Assembly: GCA_027886185.1 (NCBI GenBank)
Contig: WOAB01000093.1
Span: forward strand, 372,001 to 436,000
Length of the DNA stretch: 64,000 nucleotides
Direction: 5' to 3'
Origin: Rheum nobile
Taxonomy: Eukaryota > Streptophyta > Magnoliopsida > Caryophyllales > Polygonaceae
Shown here: positions 11,768 through 24,151 of the stretch, in pieces
How positions within the stretch are numbered: position 1 is the first letter of the stretch
Layout: every line of letters starts with the position of its first letter
The notes under the pieces: model-generated
The model's input: the letters and a program-made list of their open reading frames with translations, nothing else
What the model was told of the DNA's origin: nothing
Database searches by the model: none
Made by a program: the position numbers and the translations under genes

Positions 11768-12237
11768 ATTAAAATGCAATAAATTTGTAAGATAAATGCA
11801 AAAAAAAATAGAAATATGGAGGGTAGCGGAGCATGTAAGAAATGAGAGTTGTTGTAGCAAGTTTCTTATAAATACTCGAGTTCAAGCACAACATATAATT
11901 ATATAGGCATTTCTAAAATATTTTCCAAATATTTTCACAGGAAAAAACGTATCCTTACAAAAAACAACTACCACCTTAATTCAAAATTTAAATTGAACCT
12001 CTGACCAAAATAAATAAATAAAATTGTACTTCGTACAATCATAGCATTTTATACCTAAAATACTTAGATATTATATTTTTTTGTCAAGACTTAGATATTA
12101 CATTTAAATACATATCAAACAATATATCGTCTAAGATAAAATATGAAACAACAATCCATATATTAGAAACTCAAATTTAAATCGTGACACTACTTATACA
12201 TAAAAGGCCCGTGCGAAGCACGAGCTTCGATTTCTAG

Positions 12238-12857
12238 TGTCTTTAATGAATAGGATGTTATGGGTATAGACATTAGCAAAAATGAGTGTGTCATCAACAA
12301 ATGAGAGAAAGGGGATACAAGTTCCATTTCTAGTTAGTTGGATACCGACTCCCCGTTGTTGCCGATGATCTTCTTTTGTTAGGGGTCGGGAACGAAATTC
12401 AACAGCAAGAATAAAGATGTAAGGTGCTATTGGATCACCTTGTCGAAGGCCGCATGTAGGGTAGAATAGTGGACCTGGTTCATTATTAACCAGGACAGAA
12501 AAGGAAGTAGATTTAATACATGTCATTAGGAGTTGGATCCAATTATCTGAGAAACCAAATTTGCTCAGGAATTGTTGTATAAAGTTCCAGTTCAATTTGT
12601 CATAAGCCTTTTCCATATCTAGTTTTATAGAAATCCAACCTTTTTTACCTTTCTTTTTAGAATGGAAGAATGGAATATTTCATGTGCAACTAAGATGTTA
12701 TCTTGAATACATCGATCCGGTATGAAAGCCCCTTGAAGCAGGCTAATAAGTTTGGACAAGATAGTCTTTAATCTATTGGCCATAATTTTTGTAATTATTT
12801 TATAAACAGTATTGCAAAGACTAATAGGTCGATAGTGGTTAATAGTTAAAGGATTGT
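12238..12857 (-). pseudogene. LINE reverse transcriptase, N-terminal half of the RT domain
   Basis: The minus strand encodes the RT palm and fingers of an L1-type non-LTR element: HYRPISLCN, then a QGAFIPDR block, then EKAYDKLNW, then CGLRQGDPIAPYIF, and finally FVDDTLIF, which is the catalytic F/YADD box with the two aspartates kept. A shift near 12620-12640 breaks the frame between the QGAFIPDR and EKAYDKL blocks. The coding continues beyond the Helitron in the same frame at 9350, which confirms both that this is one gene and where the Helitron sits. Confidence 0.85.
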
Positions 12858-12871
12858 TATTCCAAATAAAG

Positions 12872-13385
12872 TTGCACATCATGCAATGTTGTCAAATGAT
12901 AAAAATAGAGAGAGTCATAGACAGCCGGCCAGAAATTGTCCAAGCATAACAAATTTCCAGAAATCTATTACTATGTTTTCATTTCTTGGCTCAAATTTCT
13001 TGTGTTTTTGCGTATTTGAGGAGCAAAGCAAAGACAATCAAATACCCGAAAAGAGTCATAGACAAGTGGTCGGCCGTAGATTTGCTCATAGGGGGTCCCT
13101 CCATTCAATAATGGAGTGGGTGTTCGGTTGATCAAATAAGAAGTAGTAAGCTCACACTCTCCCCAAAAATCACTCGGAAGATGAGTCTGAAATTGGAGAG
13201 TCAAGCAACATTCAAAAGATGTTTGTGTATTCGTTCAACTCTCTCATTTTGTTGAGGAGTCTCAACGCATGAAATCTCAAAGAAATTCCCTAAATCTGCA
13301 AAGAATTACCGAAGTAGGAGAAACTCAGGGCCATTGTTGGCACAGATCCACCTCACCTGACGGTGGAAGTAGCATAGCACGAGAG
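12872..13385 (-). pseudogene. Ty1/copia integrase fragment
   Basis: Minus-strand motifs are CANNGPEF, then FFADLG, SCVETPQQNERVERIH and HLPSDFWGE, then YLINRTPTPLLNG and PYEQIYGRP, in the order of a copia integrase core C-terminal half (the catalytic D-x35-E region) and its downstream GKGY-type segment. A stop (TAA, 13306-13308) and at least one shift near 13205 break it. The LINE inserted just beyond its 3' side and the gag-only gypsy element at its 5' side. Confidence 0.85.
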
Positions 13386-16300
13386 TGTAATAACCCTCAA
13401 TTTTAGTAGGGATATTTGGGTAATTTTCAGACTTTTGTTTTGTAAGCAAGACGTGTTAGGCAATTTCTGTAACCTCTGTAAGAACCATTTGAACGTGTTG
13501 AGATACGTTAATAAAGATATATGGGTCTTAAAGTATATAAGGAAGGTAAAAATGGAATTTAGCAAAGACCGCGATCAAGGCCCGGAATCGAACAAGGCCC
13601 AAGCCCAGCGGGCGCGGCATTACCGCGACACCGCGGTAATGCCCGCGACCGCGGTTCCACACCGCGGGCGCTATTTCTAGAAGCCAAACCGCGATCGCGG
13701 TTATAAAACCGCAATCGCGGACCTGCACTTCCTCGTCTTCTTCCTCCTTTCCGAACTTTGCCGGTTCGGATTTCCCACGTTCTACAACGTCTGCCGGTGG
13801 ATGGGATGTGAAGCGGTTGGGTTGCCTGGAGTTGAGCTCTCCCATCCCTATAAATAGGGATGCCTCCACCCCATTTTCCTTCATCCCAAACTTGCATCTC
13901 CATCTCACTCGTTCAAAAGCTCGTCGCCGGAGCTGTCTTGATAGTCGGAGTGGTCGCCGGAGGAAGTCGTTGGCAGCCTTGTGAAGCCTAGAGTGGTGGT
14001 AGTAGTGCGCATTCATCCAAGGAGTGAAGAAGCCTAGCCCTTGTCGTCGGTAAGCCCGATTTCATCTCCGAGCTCTCGTCAGGATGGAAAATGATGCGGC
14101 TAAAGATGCACAAGCAAATGTCGTTGATTAGCCTTATCAAAGTAAATTATCCTAACCAACCTACTAAATAGAGTATAGCAGACAAGTAAGGGTCGATCCC
14201 ACATAGAAGGTATGATGTAGTATGCAAACGTGAATGACGAGTAACAAGTAACAAGTAATTGGGGGTTTTGTAATCAAAAGAACACTAAGCAAACAAAGCA
14301 AGTAGATTGAGTTGAGAGAATATTATGAGGGAAAGTAGTTCCACTAGACCGAAATCCACAGTACAGAGATAGAGTTTGATCACTGAAATCTATTTCTTCC
14401 AAGTTCGTTTATTTATCCTTATAGTCGTTCCCACCCTGATCGTAAGTACTATTGATTCTCACAGTTGTCAATAGACTTATTACTATGCCAATGATAAAGC
14501 ACAACTGATTCTCACAGTTGTCAGCGTACTTTATCACCAACACAGCAATAGCAATGCACACAAGGATATAAGATACATGCAAGTAGAAAGACGTACAAGT
14601 ACTCACTCCCCTACTTAACATGCAATTGATTCTCACACACAATTGTACGCTCGGAACCCCTATACGCACAATTGTGTTTGCCACTAGATATGCACTCCTA
14701 TATGCAATCCTAGCAATTGATAAAAAGCATTCAACCTAGTTGATCAGGCTAAGAAGAACAACAAGAAATCAATATCAATATAACCAAGAGAATCAATCCG
14801 ATATAAATAAGGATAAGAACAAGGAATAGAAATCTCACAAACACATCAACTGTACTACTTCAATCGTCTAGCAGAACAAAGGGAAGTTAGTTCTCCATCA
14901 AAGGGGATGAAAAACTCTAATTAGAAATTAACGATGAAACCAACAAACGCGATGTTATTGATGATGATTCTCCTTCTGATTTGGAGGCTGTGGGAATTAG
15001 GTTAAATAGAGTTAACCTAAAGTCCAAGATCACAAACCATATCAAACAAGGAAATAAAATAATAAAACAAAGGAAATCCGACTAATGCATAAAAGGAAAT
15101 AAAATAAAATAAAATAACTCTGGCCGCGAGGTCATTAAGCGCAACCACCGCGGGGCGGTGAAGATCCACCGCGGGGCATCGAACTCTCCACCGCTGGGCG
15201 GTGGCTTCCTCTCGCGCGTTCTCCATTCTTCACTGAGAGTCATCGCCGGGTCGCGGCGAGGATCGCCGCGGGGCGGTGAACTCCAGTCCTCCAGCTCTCT
15301 TCTTCTTTTCTTCTTCTGCTGCTCTCCAATACTACCAAGTGTTGGTAGCCTTCTCCATAAATGCTCCAACAGCTCCATCTAAGCTGCAAATCCTTGGATT
15401 TCTTCACTTCTCTCCATAACATCTGAATTGCAGACTTAGCACCAAAACTCCTCCAAATTATGCTAATAGTTGCTAGTAAAGGTGTATGAAATAACACTTA
15501 TCAGAAAACTGCGACCGTGGTCCCATCCACCGCGACCGCGGTTTGCCCAGAAAACCGCGACCGCGGTCATGTTGACCGCGATCGCGGCACCCTCTGGCGC
15601 GGCCGCGGCTTGCCCAGGAAACCGCGATCACGGCCATGTTCATGCGACCGCGGTCTCGTCCTGTTCCTTTCATTTGGTTTCATTTTCTTGTCGTATCGAA
15701 ACTAATTAGGGTTCTTTTCGTAAACTCGTCTCCGTGCACGTCGTTGGGTTGGACTATGCTCGTCATTATGGCTGGTTGTGCGGATTGGGATCCGACCCTT
15801 TGGAACGAGAACGACGATGAAATGCAACGGGGATTTCAGTAGGCAGTTGTACAAGTGTTCAGATTCCCGATTCTCGAATCAAATTTCCGTTCGTCTAAAC
15901 TAAGGCAAGTGGCGGTTCGCTCTTGCTCATTATTCCATGTTTCCCTTGATTATCAATTATTTGATTGTTAATTAAGATGGGATAAAAATTATTGTTTTAT
16001 GTTTGGGAACAGATTTAATAAAACAATGTGTTAAAATATGAATCTATAATAGGTTGTATATATTGCTAGAAACAACGCTATTATATAATTCTATATGATA
16101 TTATCATAAAGTGTTGAATGGATTTTTGGTGTGGATATATATGTGAACTTAAATACTAGTTTAGCACGAGTATTCGTAGGAACGCTATTTCCTTATGAGG
16201 TTTAGTCGTTTCTTTATAACTTTGCGTTAGGAGGATTATTTCCCTAATGCTTTTGGTCATGACCTATCCCTATCCGAATATAGGTGGTGGTACACTTAGC

Positions 16301-17257
16301 TAGTGCCAATTTTTGGGATTCGTCCCATGTTATATATTTCATTGCGAGATTGTTGTGGATTAAAAGCTTTAACGTTAAATGTACGTTTTGGAAGTAAATA
16401 AGATAAGTGATTTTACGCACATAATTAATATACCCTCGGGCGAGGAGTATAACGTGGAAAACGCCCGGACTCTTGTTAGAGTAAGTCTTCTTTCCAATCT
16501 GGATTTGCATTGCGCGGTGAGGTTGGTCGTGGACCCAAATAATCAAGGTCGTGTTTTAAAACTTGTGTAAAAACTTAACGTTCCCAAACAATTGTCATAC
16601 GTTTCCTATAAGACTCAACTCCTTTGGAGTCTTCTTTTTGTGGCATGTCTTTTTCTATCATTCCGTGAAAGTTCCGGGTTATGTATCGTTCCTTCGGTTA
16701 TTATTTGAGGGACAATGATAGTAAACGGTTACGATCACTTGAACCATTATGTTTTCACCCTTGTATAGTCTTTCATTAGACTAACCAACCGGTTTTATTC
16801 CTTGCATGGTTGACTGGTGTCATCCGTCCTATACGGCACATCAGTGGTTGGTCCCCGGCGATTTGAAGTAACCAATCGAAGAGAAGGCTTGCAGTTGAAG
16901 TTTGCGTTTTAAGAAGTGATATTTCTAAGGCGTGTCTGTCTAATTTGAAATAGATGTAATACATAGTCATGTAATTAGGACTACGTTTAAAATAAAAGTC
17001 TTCCGATGTAATTTAAAAGTCTTCCGTTGTCATTATACTTTGTTGTAAAACCGTTCTGCTCATTTTACGAGAGAAATTTTAATAAAAGGTTGAGTTTTAT
17101 TCACTCAAATTGTCTTCCACTGATTATTGTTTTGTTATTTAATATTTATGTATTTATTTAAGCTTAATTATTTCGATTAAAGTCTGGGGTGACTTTTGAC
17201 ATTAACGTCTGAGGTCACTGGCGTGTGGCACTACCAACATAATTCGGGGGTGTTACA
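13386..17257 (+). repeat. 5' LTR of the family A element (interrupted)
   Basis: Starts tgtaataaccctc and ends gggggtgttaca. It is interrupted by the family B solo LTR at 14092-15503. A TATA box (tataaata) lies at about 13850. GC-rich palindromic words (gcgaccgcggt type) cluster at 13560-13740 and again at 15510-15660. Confidence 0.85.
14092..15503 (-). mobile_element. Gypsy solo LTR, family B, copy 1
   Basis: TG...CA ends (tgatgcgg to cttatca) with the 5-bp duplication gaaaa at 14087-14091 and 15504-15508. It contains gggtcgatcccaca (reverse complement of the gtgggatcgaccc word seen in copy 2) and a GC-rich ccgcggggcgg cluster at 15130-15290. It sits in the family A 5' LTR. Confidence 0.9.
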
Positions 17258-17261
17258 ATTA

Positions 17262-17274
17262 TGGTATCAGAGCA
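17262..17274 (+). other. Primer-binding site (initiator-Met tRNA type)
   Basis: tggtatcagagca lies 4 bp after the LTR end, the standard plant retroelement priming site complementary to the 3' end of initiator tRNA-Met. Confidence 0.9.
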
Positions 17275-17381
17275 ATGATTTTAAAATTCTTGGCCTATTG
17301 TTAGGTTTTAGAATTTTCGAAAATTAATTTCGAAACTATTTTCTTTTAAAAATGAATTTCGAGAGTTTAAATGTTAGTATT

Positions 17382-18775
17382 TGATAAGCACTACTTTGTA
17401 GGGCTTAAGTAAGAGTCATTAGAGGGTTTATTGGTGTCATTCAGGTAGATTTAGACACATTCATGTGCATGGCGTTTGGGGACGAAGTTTGGTGTTTTTG
17501 GAGGTGTTTGAGCTGTTTTGGAGATCATAGGAGACACTGAGGAAGAAGCCACCAGTAAAAGACGCAAAGGAAGTGAAGAGAAGAGTATAAGAACAGTGTG
17601 TTGAATTCAATTGGTTCGTTATCTCTACTAAGATGTCCAAATGGAGTGATTCCAACTTGAGGAGTTATATCTTGAAGTCTACTACAAGTCCTCAAAATAT
17701 GAGCGCAATTCGAGTTGGGAATCAAAAGTTATGGCATTTTGCCTGAAGTATCGCAGATGCTGAAGGCCAATGAAGACTGCCGCACCCCGTGGCATGAAGG
17801 CCACCGCACCCCGCGGTGGCAACGCGCTGACGAGATTTATTTCCGAGTTTTTATTTCGTTCTATTTTATTTCCGAGACTTAGTTTCCTAGTTTGTTATTT
17901 TATTTTCTTTATTTCTGAATTATTACTTTAGTATTTAAGTTAGGTTTAAGACTCTTTTAGAGCATCATCCATTCTCTAACCCTAGTTGCCACTTTTCATA
18001 TTTTTCCTCTCACAAACCCTAATGGAGAACTAAACCTCCATTGTTGTACTTGACAGTTTAAAGCCAGCAATTGATTGGTTGTGAGTTTTTTACTCTTGTT
18101 CGATTTCCTATCTAGTTGGATTAATTCTCTTGTGCTTGATTGTCTATTGGTTTATGTTGATTTATCTAGAGTAGCTACCTAGGTCTATTGATATCTTCCT
18201 GATTGCTAGGACTTGTGATTCTGGGTTCGGGTTGCATATCTAGTGGCAAGCACGATTTACATAAGCGGGTTGCGAGTGTTCATCGTGAGAGAGAGTTAAT
18301 TGCATGCTTATAGTAACGGGTTGTTTCTATTGCATGTATCTTGTTGAATCCTTGTTTGATTGCTATTGCTTTATTGAGTCTTGAAGGTTTTCGGATTTGA
18401 TTTAGTAATAAGTACTATTAGGGCTGATAGAACTAATAGTTATCTAAGATCAGGATAAGAACAACTATAGGAAAGTTAAGAACTTGAGATTGATAGAATT
18501 CCGTGATCGACCATTCTCTTGTTGTATGGATCTTTGTTAAGTGTGGCGCTTTTCCTCTTCATATTCACAACCTTTACTTGCAAACTTGTTTACTTGCTTA
18601 CTTGTTACTTTATTTCGAGATTTCTACAAACTCCCCCTAGTTCCTAGTTGGTGACGTGAATTACAAGAATAGATAACCTGACTCTCTGTGGGATCGACCC
18701 TGACTTGCTTGCTATACTCTGTTTAGTAGGTACTTTAGGATTTCTTTGATTAGGCATACGACTTTAGCCCTGTCA
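17382..18775 (+). mobile_element. Gypsy solo LTR, family B, copy 2
   Basis: Runs from tgataagcac to cctgtca, flanked by gtatt at 17377-17381 and 18776-18780. The first ~370 bp are nearly identical to the reverse complement of 21355-21725. It is inserted in the 5' untranslated leader of the family A element. Confidence 0.92.
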
Positions 18776-19392
18776 GTATTAAATTTAAGGTTTTCAAATT
18801 GCTTAAGGTTTATGAAATTTAAAAGTAATGGTGTCCTAATATTAAATGAATAAAATGGTATTCAGAATGGTGTTAAAGGTAATGTTTAGACTCTCTTGTG
18901 TTAAACATTAATTTTCATAGTACTTTTATAAAATAATGTTATAAACGTTTAAAAAAAATAAGTTTGTGTTATAACTTTAAAAGTGTGGTTTGGAATTTGG
19001 TAAGAGTTTACAAAGAAATAATAATGTCTTTATTTCAAGAAAATAACTATATAAATAATGATTTTACCAAGTTAAGTATATAGGATTTATATGTATAAAG
19101 TATAAGATTTAATAATAAGTGGTTTTTCAAACTTCTACAAGCTTCGAGTTGTTACTTATTCCTTAGATCCATTCTTAGGGATATTGTCTCTTCTTAGGTT
19201 TAATGTCATTTAAAGGTTGACATTTCTCCTAATGGATCCATTCTCAAGTTAAGGGAAGAAGATCGTTTTAAGGTTAATGGTGGAGGGTCAGTCAAACTAA
19301 TATAAAGTTATTGGGTTGGACCCTTATAATTCGTATCATAACGTAATTGACTAAGTGTCATGTACAAGTTGGGAAAGTTCTAAACTGACGTT

Positions 19393-20339
19393 ATGGTTCA
19401 TCAACAGATGGTGAACACCCGATCCACAAACCAAGCAACTAAAGGAGGTCTTAACATCGGTTCCCGAGTTCAGCAGAGGAGTGCTACTCAGCAAGGGGAT
19501 GACGCGAGATCTGGCTCGCATAATAATGACCCGACCCTGCGGCAAGATGTTCATCAGGGACAAGTGGACCCTCAAGCTGCGAGGGAAGTTCCACCTCATG
19601 CCCCGATCGTGTTGGATGCGACGGTCATTGGGAAAATAGTAAGGCAGGTGGTCGAGGTACTGACGGCCCAGGGGATACCGCAAGCTCAAGCGGCTCCCAA
19701 TCCTCAAGTTACAACTAATGTGGAGGGACGTGAAGGTCCTACACATCCAGTGGCTCCCGAGAGAATGACGGGAATCACAATCGGGCATTAAAGACGATCA
19801 ATTCGATGCGCCCGGATAGCTACGATGGGACCGGAGAACCAGTCAAGGTTGCCTATTGGTTTTCCCATATGGAGCGACTCTTTCGGAATGTGGTCTACAC
19901 TGAGGCTGAATAGGTACACATTGCTTCGTTACATCTGAAAGACGGAGCAAGTGAGTGGTGGGAAGGAACCGGTTTGAACGACCACCCAAACCTGAGCTGG
20001 GCAATGTTCAAAGCCAAGCTCACTGATCGGTTCTTCTCTCATGCTATGAGGGAAGAGAAGCTGAAGGAGTTCCTCTACCCAGAGACTGAAGGACTGAAAG
20101 TGTCTGAGCTGACGGCAAAGTTTAATCACTTACTGCATTATGTTGGTTCAGACGTGCATTCAGAAGAACAGAAGATCTGGTACTTCCATGGATGGATGAG
20201 CCCAGAAATCAAACCTCTGATGGTGCGTCACGGTTGCTCTACCTTGGAACAGTATGTGGATGCGGCTTATAAGGTGGAGGTTACGCTGGAGGAATCCGCC
20301 CAAAAGCGGGAGGAACTGAATAAGGCGAAGGATGGACAA
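19393..20339 (+). pseudogene. Gypsy Gag polyprotein, N-terminal and capsid part
   Basis: The frame starts with ATG at 19393 (a second ATG at 19408 gives MVNTRS, also common in plant Gag). A low-complexity N-terminus leads, after a frame change near 19780, into the conserved retrotransposon Gag domain: YDGTGEPVK, WFSHMERLF, LHLKDGASEWWEG, then WAMFKAKLTDRFF, REEKLKEFLYPE and KFNHLLHYV. One in-frame TAG at 19911-19913 replaces what is probably a glutamine codon. The gene is cut at 20339 by a family B solo LTR and resumes at 21726. Gag forms the particle in which reverse transcription occurs; with no pol on this element it would depend on enzymes from a partner. Confidence 0.85.
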
Positions 20340-21725
20340 TGATAACAGGTTTTTGTCGTTCTAAAAACTGCTATGCAAAATATCCAAACAAACCCTAAAA
20401 CCGTAGTCCTAGGTAAGTAAAGGTCGAATCCACAGGGAGGCGAATTCTATCTAAATATGCAATTTGTATGTCAAACTAAAGTAACCAAAGGTTTTTTTTT
20501 GTGAGTTTAATTAATCTAAGCATGCAAAGGCAAGAATAAACTAAAGATGAATGAATTCAGTAATGGGGAACAACACTTAGTCAAACAACATCCACTATTC
20601 GTATGACAAGTTGATCATAGATACTCATTCAAAATCTCATGCAATGGTAATTCCAATTCCTTTTCAGATATAACTAATAGCACAACCAGATACTATTAGC
20701 ACTAACTAATTAAACAACCCTGAAACTATCAAGATTCAGTTTAACAGTAGCCTTACGGATAGAAATATAGTTGGATACAATTCTAGCATAACACAACCAG
20801 ATATTATCCTAGAATGTAAATCAGTTCTCTTCTGCATAAGACTAGCACAACCAGTTACTAATACGATGTAGTTGCTACTCTGAAATAGATATGCTCAACC
20901 AATAACAATCTAGATCTAGCAATAGATAAATAACGACAAACCCTAGTTGCGTCCAAATAGAGATTATCAATATCAATCATAAACAACTTAAGCAAGAGAA
21001 AGATAAAAACCATGCAATAGATTAAGAACAAGAATCTCACAACTTTATCCAAACGAAAGCTTCAGCGTCTGACTAAGCCAGGGAGGCTTAGTTCTTCATA
21101 ACGTAGAAAGGGAAATTAGGGTTCAAGAGATGATCCAAGATTGGCAAACAAGCCTTTTCTCAACCCTTAAATACTAAAGGAAAATAAAGTTAAGTTAACC
21201 TAAAACGAAATAATAAAAAGTAATAAAAATAATCCAAATAAAAAAAATATGGAAAACACGTTCGGCGGGCTTCTGACATCGGCGGCGGTCACCGCATCTC
21301 CCACGGCGGGCGCCGCAATTAAACGGCGGTCGCCGTTCTTCGGTTCAGCTCCTGCGACACTTCCGTAAAAATGCCATAACTTTTGATTCCCAACTCGGAC
21401 TGCGCTCATATTTTGAGGACTTGCAATAGACTTCAAGATCTAACTCCTCGAATTGGAATCACTCCATTTGGACATCGGAGCAGAGAGAACGAACCAATTG
21501 AATTCAGCATATTGTTCTTCTACTCTTCATTGTACTCCCTTGGCGCCTACTACTGGTGGCTTCCTCCTCAGTGTCTCATATGATCTCCAAAACCGCTCAA
21601 ACACCTCCAAAAACACCAACTTCGCCCCCAAACACCATACACATGAATGTGTCTAAATCTACCCGAATGTCACCAATAAATCCTCTAATGACTCTTACTT
21701 AAGCCCTACAAAGTAGTGCTTATCA
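20340..21725 (-). mobile_element. Gypsy solo LTR, family B, copy 3
   Basis: Reads tgataacagg to gtgcttatca on the plus strand, flanked by gacaa at 20335-20339 and 21726-21730. It splits the gag gene. A GC-rich cluster of cggcgg words lies at 21255-21350. Confidence 0.92.
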
Positions 21726-21979
21726 GACAACAAAACCGACAGGCTTATACCTTCAAGCGGCCGGCATCGCCCACCAAGTTTGAGAAGTCTGGTCGTGCTA
21801 AGACCGAGATGACTCAGTCTGGCTTCGCCAAAGGCTCAGGTTGGAGCAGCGGTGTGATTCAATGCCACAACTGTGGTAAAGCTGGGCACAAAAGTTCTAG
21901 TTGCCAAAAGAAGAAGCGGGTATGTTACAATTGTGGGAAGGAAGGCCACATGAAAACATACTATAGGCAGAAGGGTTAA
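21726..21979 (+). pseudogene. Gypsy Gag, C-terminal zinc-knuckle part
   Basis: Two CCHC boxes are visible: CHNCGKAGHKSSSC, complete, and CYNCGKEGHMKTYY, in which the last cysteine is changed to tyrosine. These nucleocapsid knuckles bind the element RNA. The frame stops at 21979 and is followed by non-coding sequence rather than a protease. Confidence 0.9.
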
Positions 21980-24136
21980 GGGCCAACACAATCATATCAG
22001 GCCTCAAATGTTGGCAGTAGGCAGAACCCAAAGCCGGAGGTGTCCGCTCCTGACCAACCTATTGCTCGTAATAAAGGCAAGGCGCCTATGGAATCTTCGG
22101 GTCAAGGGCATTACTCTTTGTGATACGTCACCCCGACGAGAAGGAAACCTTGTACGAGTAATGGTATTTTTTTTGTATAGCTTTTTAAGAATAGGGAGCG
22201 ATGACTTGTGTCGTTAGTCTCCATGGTTTAGTAATCTGTTTGTTCGACATTTTGTCAATTGTTTTAGTGTAATATTTCGAATAATAAAGAAGTGCTTCCT
22301 TGTTCCGGAAATTACTAGATTCGTTACTATTGTTAGTTGTTCGTTCATACGAGAATCCTTGAGTGCCAAAAGTAGTACATGTCAAGTGTTGATAAAGACT
22401 GTCTGGACTCCTAAAGGATGGTGCGGGTTGGGATATGTGTGATTGTTCCCTACCTTGTTAGCGCTAGTTTCGAAGTCGAAACTATTCATAAGAACCCCTC
22501 TATTTTCTTGAAATAATGTCAAGTTGGGCATTGACATTATTTGTTCCCTTCGCTCGAATTCATGAGAATTGTCTCGAGAGGTTAAGGTTGTAAGGATTTC
22601 TTGCTATAAGGATTTGGTGTGTGTAACAATGCTCTATGGAGTTTGAGGTTATTCCTCATGTGCATACTCTGAGCATTAGATGGGGTGAGTTGTATAAATT
22701 ATATATTTAATGAATAAATGTATAAGAGAGATATTTCATAGGGAGTTCGTTTTCTCTAAAATGATCGTACTCTAATAACGATCTTGAATAACTTTAGAAC
22801 CCAAGAGCTATGGTTATGGGGTTTATAAGTGAGTGTGCCCATTATAGGACCAGTGGTTAAAGCTTTTGGAAAAGCTAAGTGTGTGAAATCATAAGTATTA
22901 TTTTGGAGGACATATCTGAGGTTTCGTTATGAGGCTTTCTTAAGAAAATGATATAATGATATGAGGAGTAATAAGACGATTAAGTCTTGGGTAAATATTA
23001 AGTTTCGATAAGGCAAAAGGTTGCTTGATTTGGGATATGAAATTGTGTGAGGACAACTAATTAAGTGTTTAAGGATTTATGGGTGAATAACAAACTCAGT
23101 CGGTAAAAGTTTGTTTTAATTTCTAGGGATTAACAGTGTGGGATAACGTAAGTGTATGGATTTTATCAAATGGACTTGGTAAAAAAGTGATCTATGCCTA
23201 TTAAGGTGATCTTATGACACGTGTTGGATAAATAAGGTGATTGATTATAATCGTGTTAAACGGATTATTAAAATCATGGTTGAGGAAAAACATGAATGTG
23301 ATGTTGTGTGATTAATTGTGAAAAATTGAGGAATTCTAAAGGACTTATGTCAAGAGCCGAATTAATGAAAAGATTTTGGGCTAAGAAGATGGCATAATGG
23401 CCAAATTTAATTAAGGTAAATAATGAGATAGATGAGGTGCATATGTAAAGAGTAAGCCGATATGACAATTGGGGGTACTAAGTTTGGGATATAAGCGAGT
23501 TTTATGTATGTACTTTGAGGATCTGATCATCGAAAGAAAGTTGGTAGGGAAATATTGTATTCTTCTGCTTGAGGATATCAAGATCTTTATGATGAGTAGG
23601 GCATAATAGCGAGATTATATTGGAGACTATAATGGATACTCTGATTAAGGTAATCATAATCTTGTGGATGAATATATCGATTATAATGAGGGTAATGAAC
23701 AAAGGCAGTATGTAGTAGGTGGAATCATGATCGAAGAAATAGTTCGACTTTGGTGATATAGGTTACGAAGGCAAAATTATTGAAGGATATCAACTTAAGG
23801 AAGATAAGGTATGGACTTTGGGAGTCATTTATGAAGAGAAAAGTTGAAAGAAAAAGTGTATTCTCAAGCTTAAGGTGTATTAAGATCGTGTGATGATTTT
23901 TGGAGATTATGATTCTAAGGTAATCATGACCTTGGGAGTATTTTAAGAGTTGACACATGAGATAATATATGGAAACGAGACATATGATGGATGTCATGGT
24001 TGAGGAAACAGATCGACTTTCCTAGGATTAAAGTTGTGTACGAAATAATTGAGGATACTAAACTCAAGTGGAGAGGTTTATGTGGGAATCAATCCTTCTA
24101 ACTTGGTAGTGTTAGTTTTGGGGTCGAAACTATTTT
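21980..24136 (+). other. Non-coding spacer of the gag-only element
   Basis: About 2.1 kb with stops in all frames and no pol motif. A tcgaagtcgaaactatt block near 22470 resembles the sequence just before the polypurine tract (24121-24136), hinting at an older duplicated 3' junction. Confidence 0.6.
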
Positions 24137-24151
24137 TTAAGGGGGTAGTAA
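24137..24151 (+). other. Polypurine tract
   Basis: aagggggtagtaa directly precedes the TGTAATAACCC start of the 3' LTR. Confidence 0.85.

Larger units (their letters stand above)
9351..12237 (+). mobile_element. Non-autonomous Helitron with a duplicated 5' end
   Basis: The 5' end starts TCTATATATATTT after a host A (9350). The 3' end has a hairpin (stem gcccgtgc/gcacgagc, loop gaa, at about 12208-12226) about 8 bp before CTAG at 12234-12237, followed by host T at 12238. Joining 9350 to 12238 restores the LINE frame with no gain or loss, which proves both borders. A second copy of the first ~55 bp, including the inverted pair aaaagttagcattc/gaatgctaactttt, begins at 9706. No Rep/helicase gene is seen. 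Confidence 0.9.
4875..12857 (-). mobile_element. 5'-truncated L1-type LINE, split by a solo LTR and a Helitron
   Basis: The element reads right to left. It ends in a poly(A) tail (poly-T at 4875-4885) and is flanked by identical 14-bp sequences, tattccaaataaag, at 4861-4874 and 12858-12871, a classic LINE target-site duplication. The 5' end is cut within the reverse transcriptase, so the endonuclease and most of the N-terminal half are missing. Three LINE pieces remain: 12238-12857, 9318-9350 and 4875-6920. Removing the solo LTR with one TSD copy and the Helitron leaves about 2.7 kb of LINE. Confidence 0.85.

Noticed and set aside
13528..14016. 162-codon minus-strand open frame
   Set aside because: It lies wholly within the family A LTR over the GC-rich palindrome cluster. 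The same region in the 3' LTR gives a different frame length, and no domain is present.
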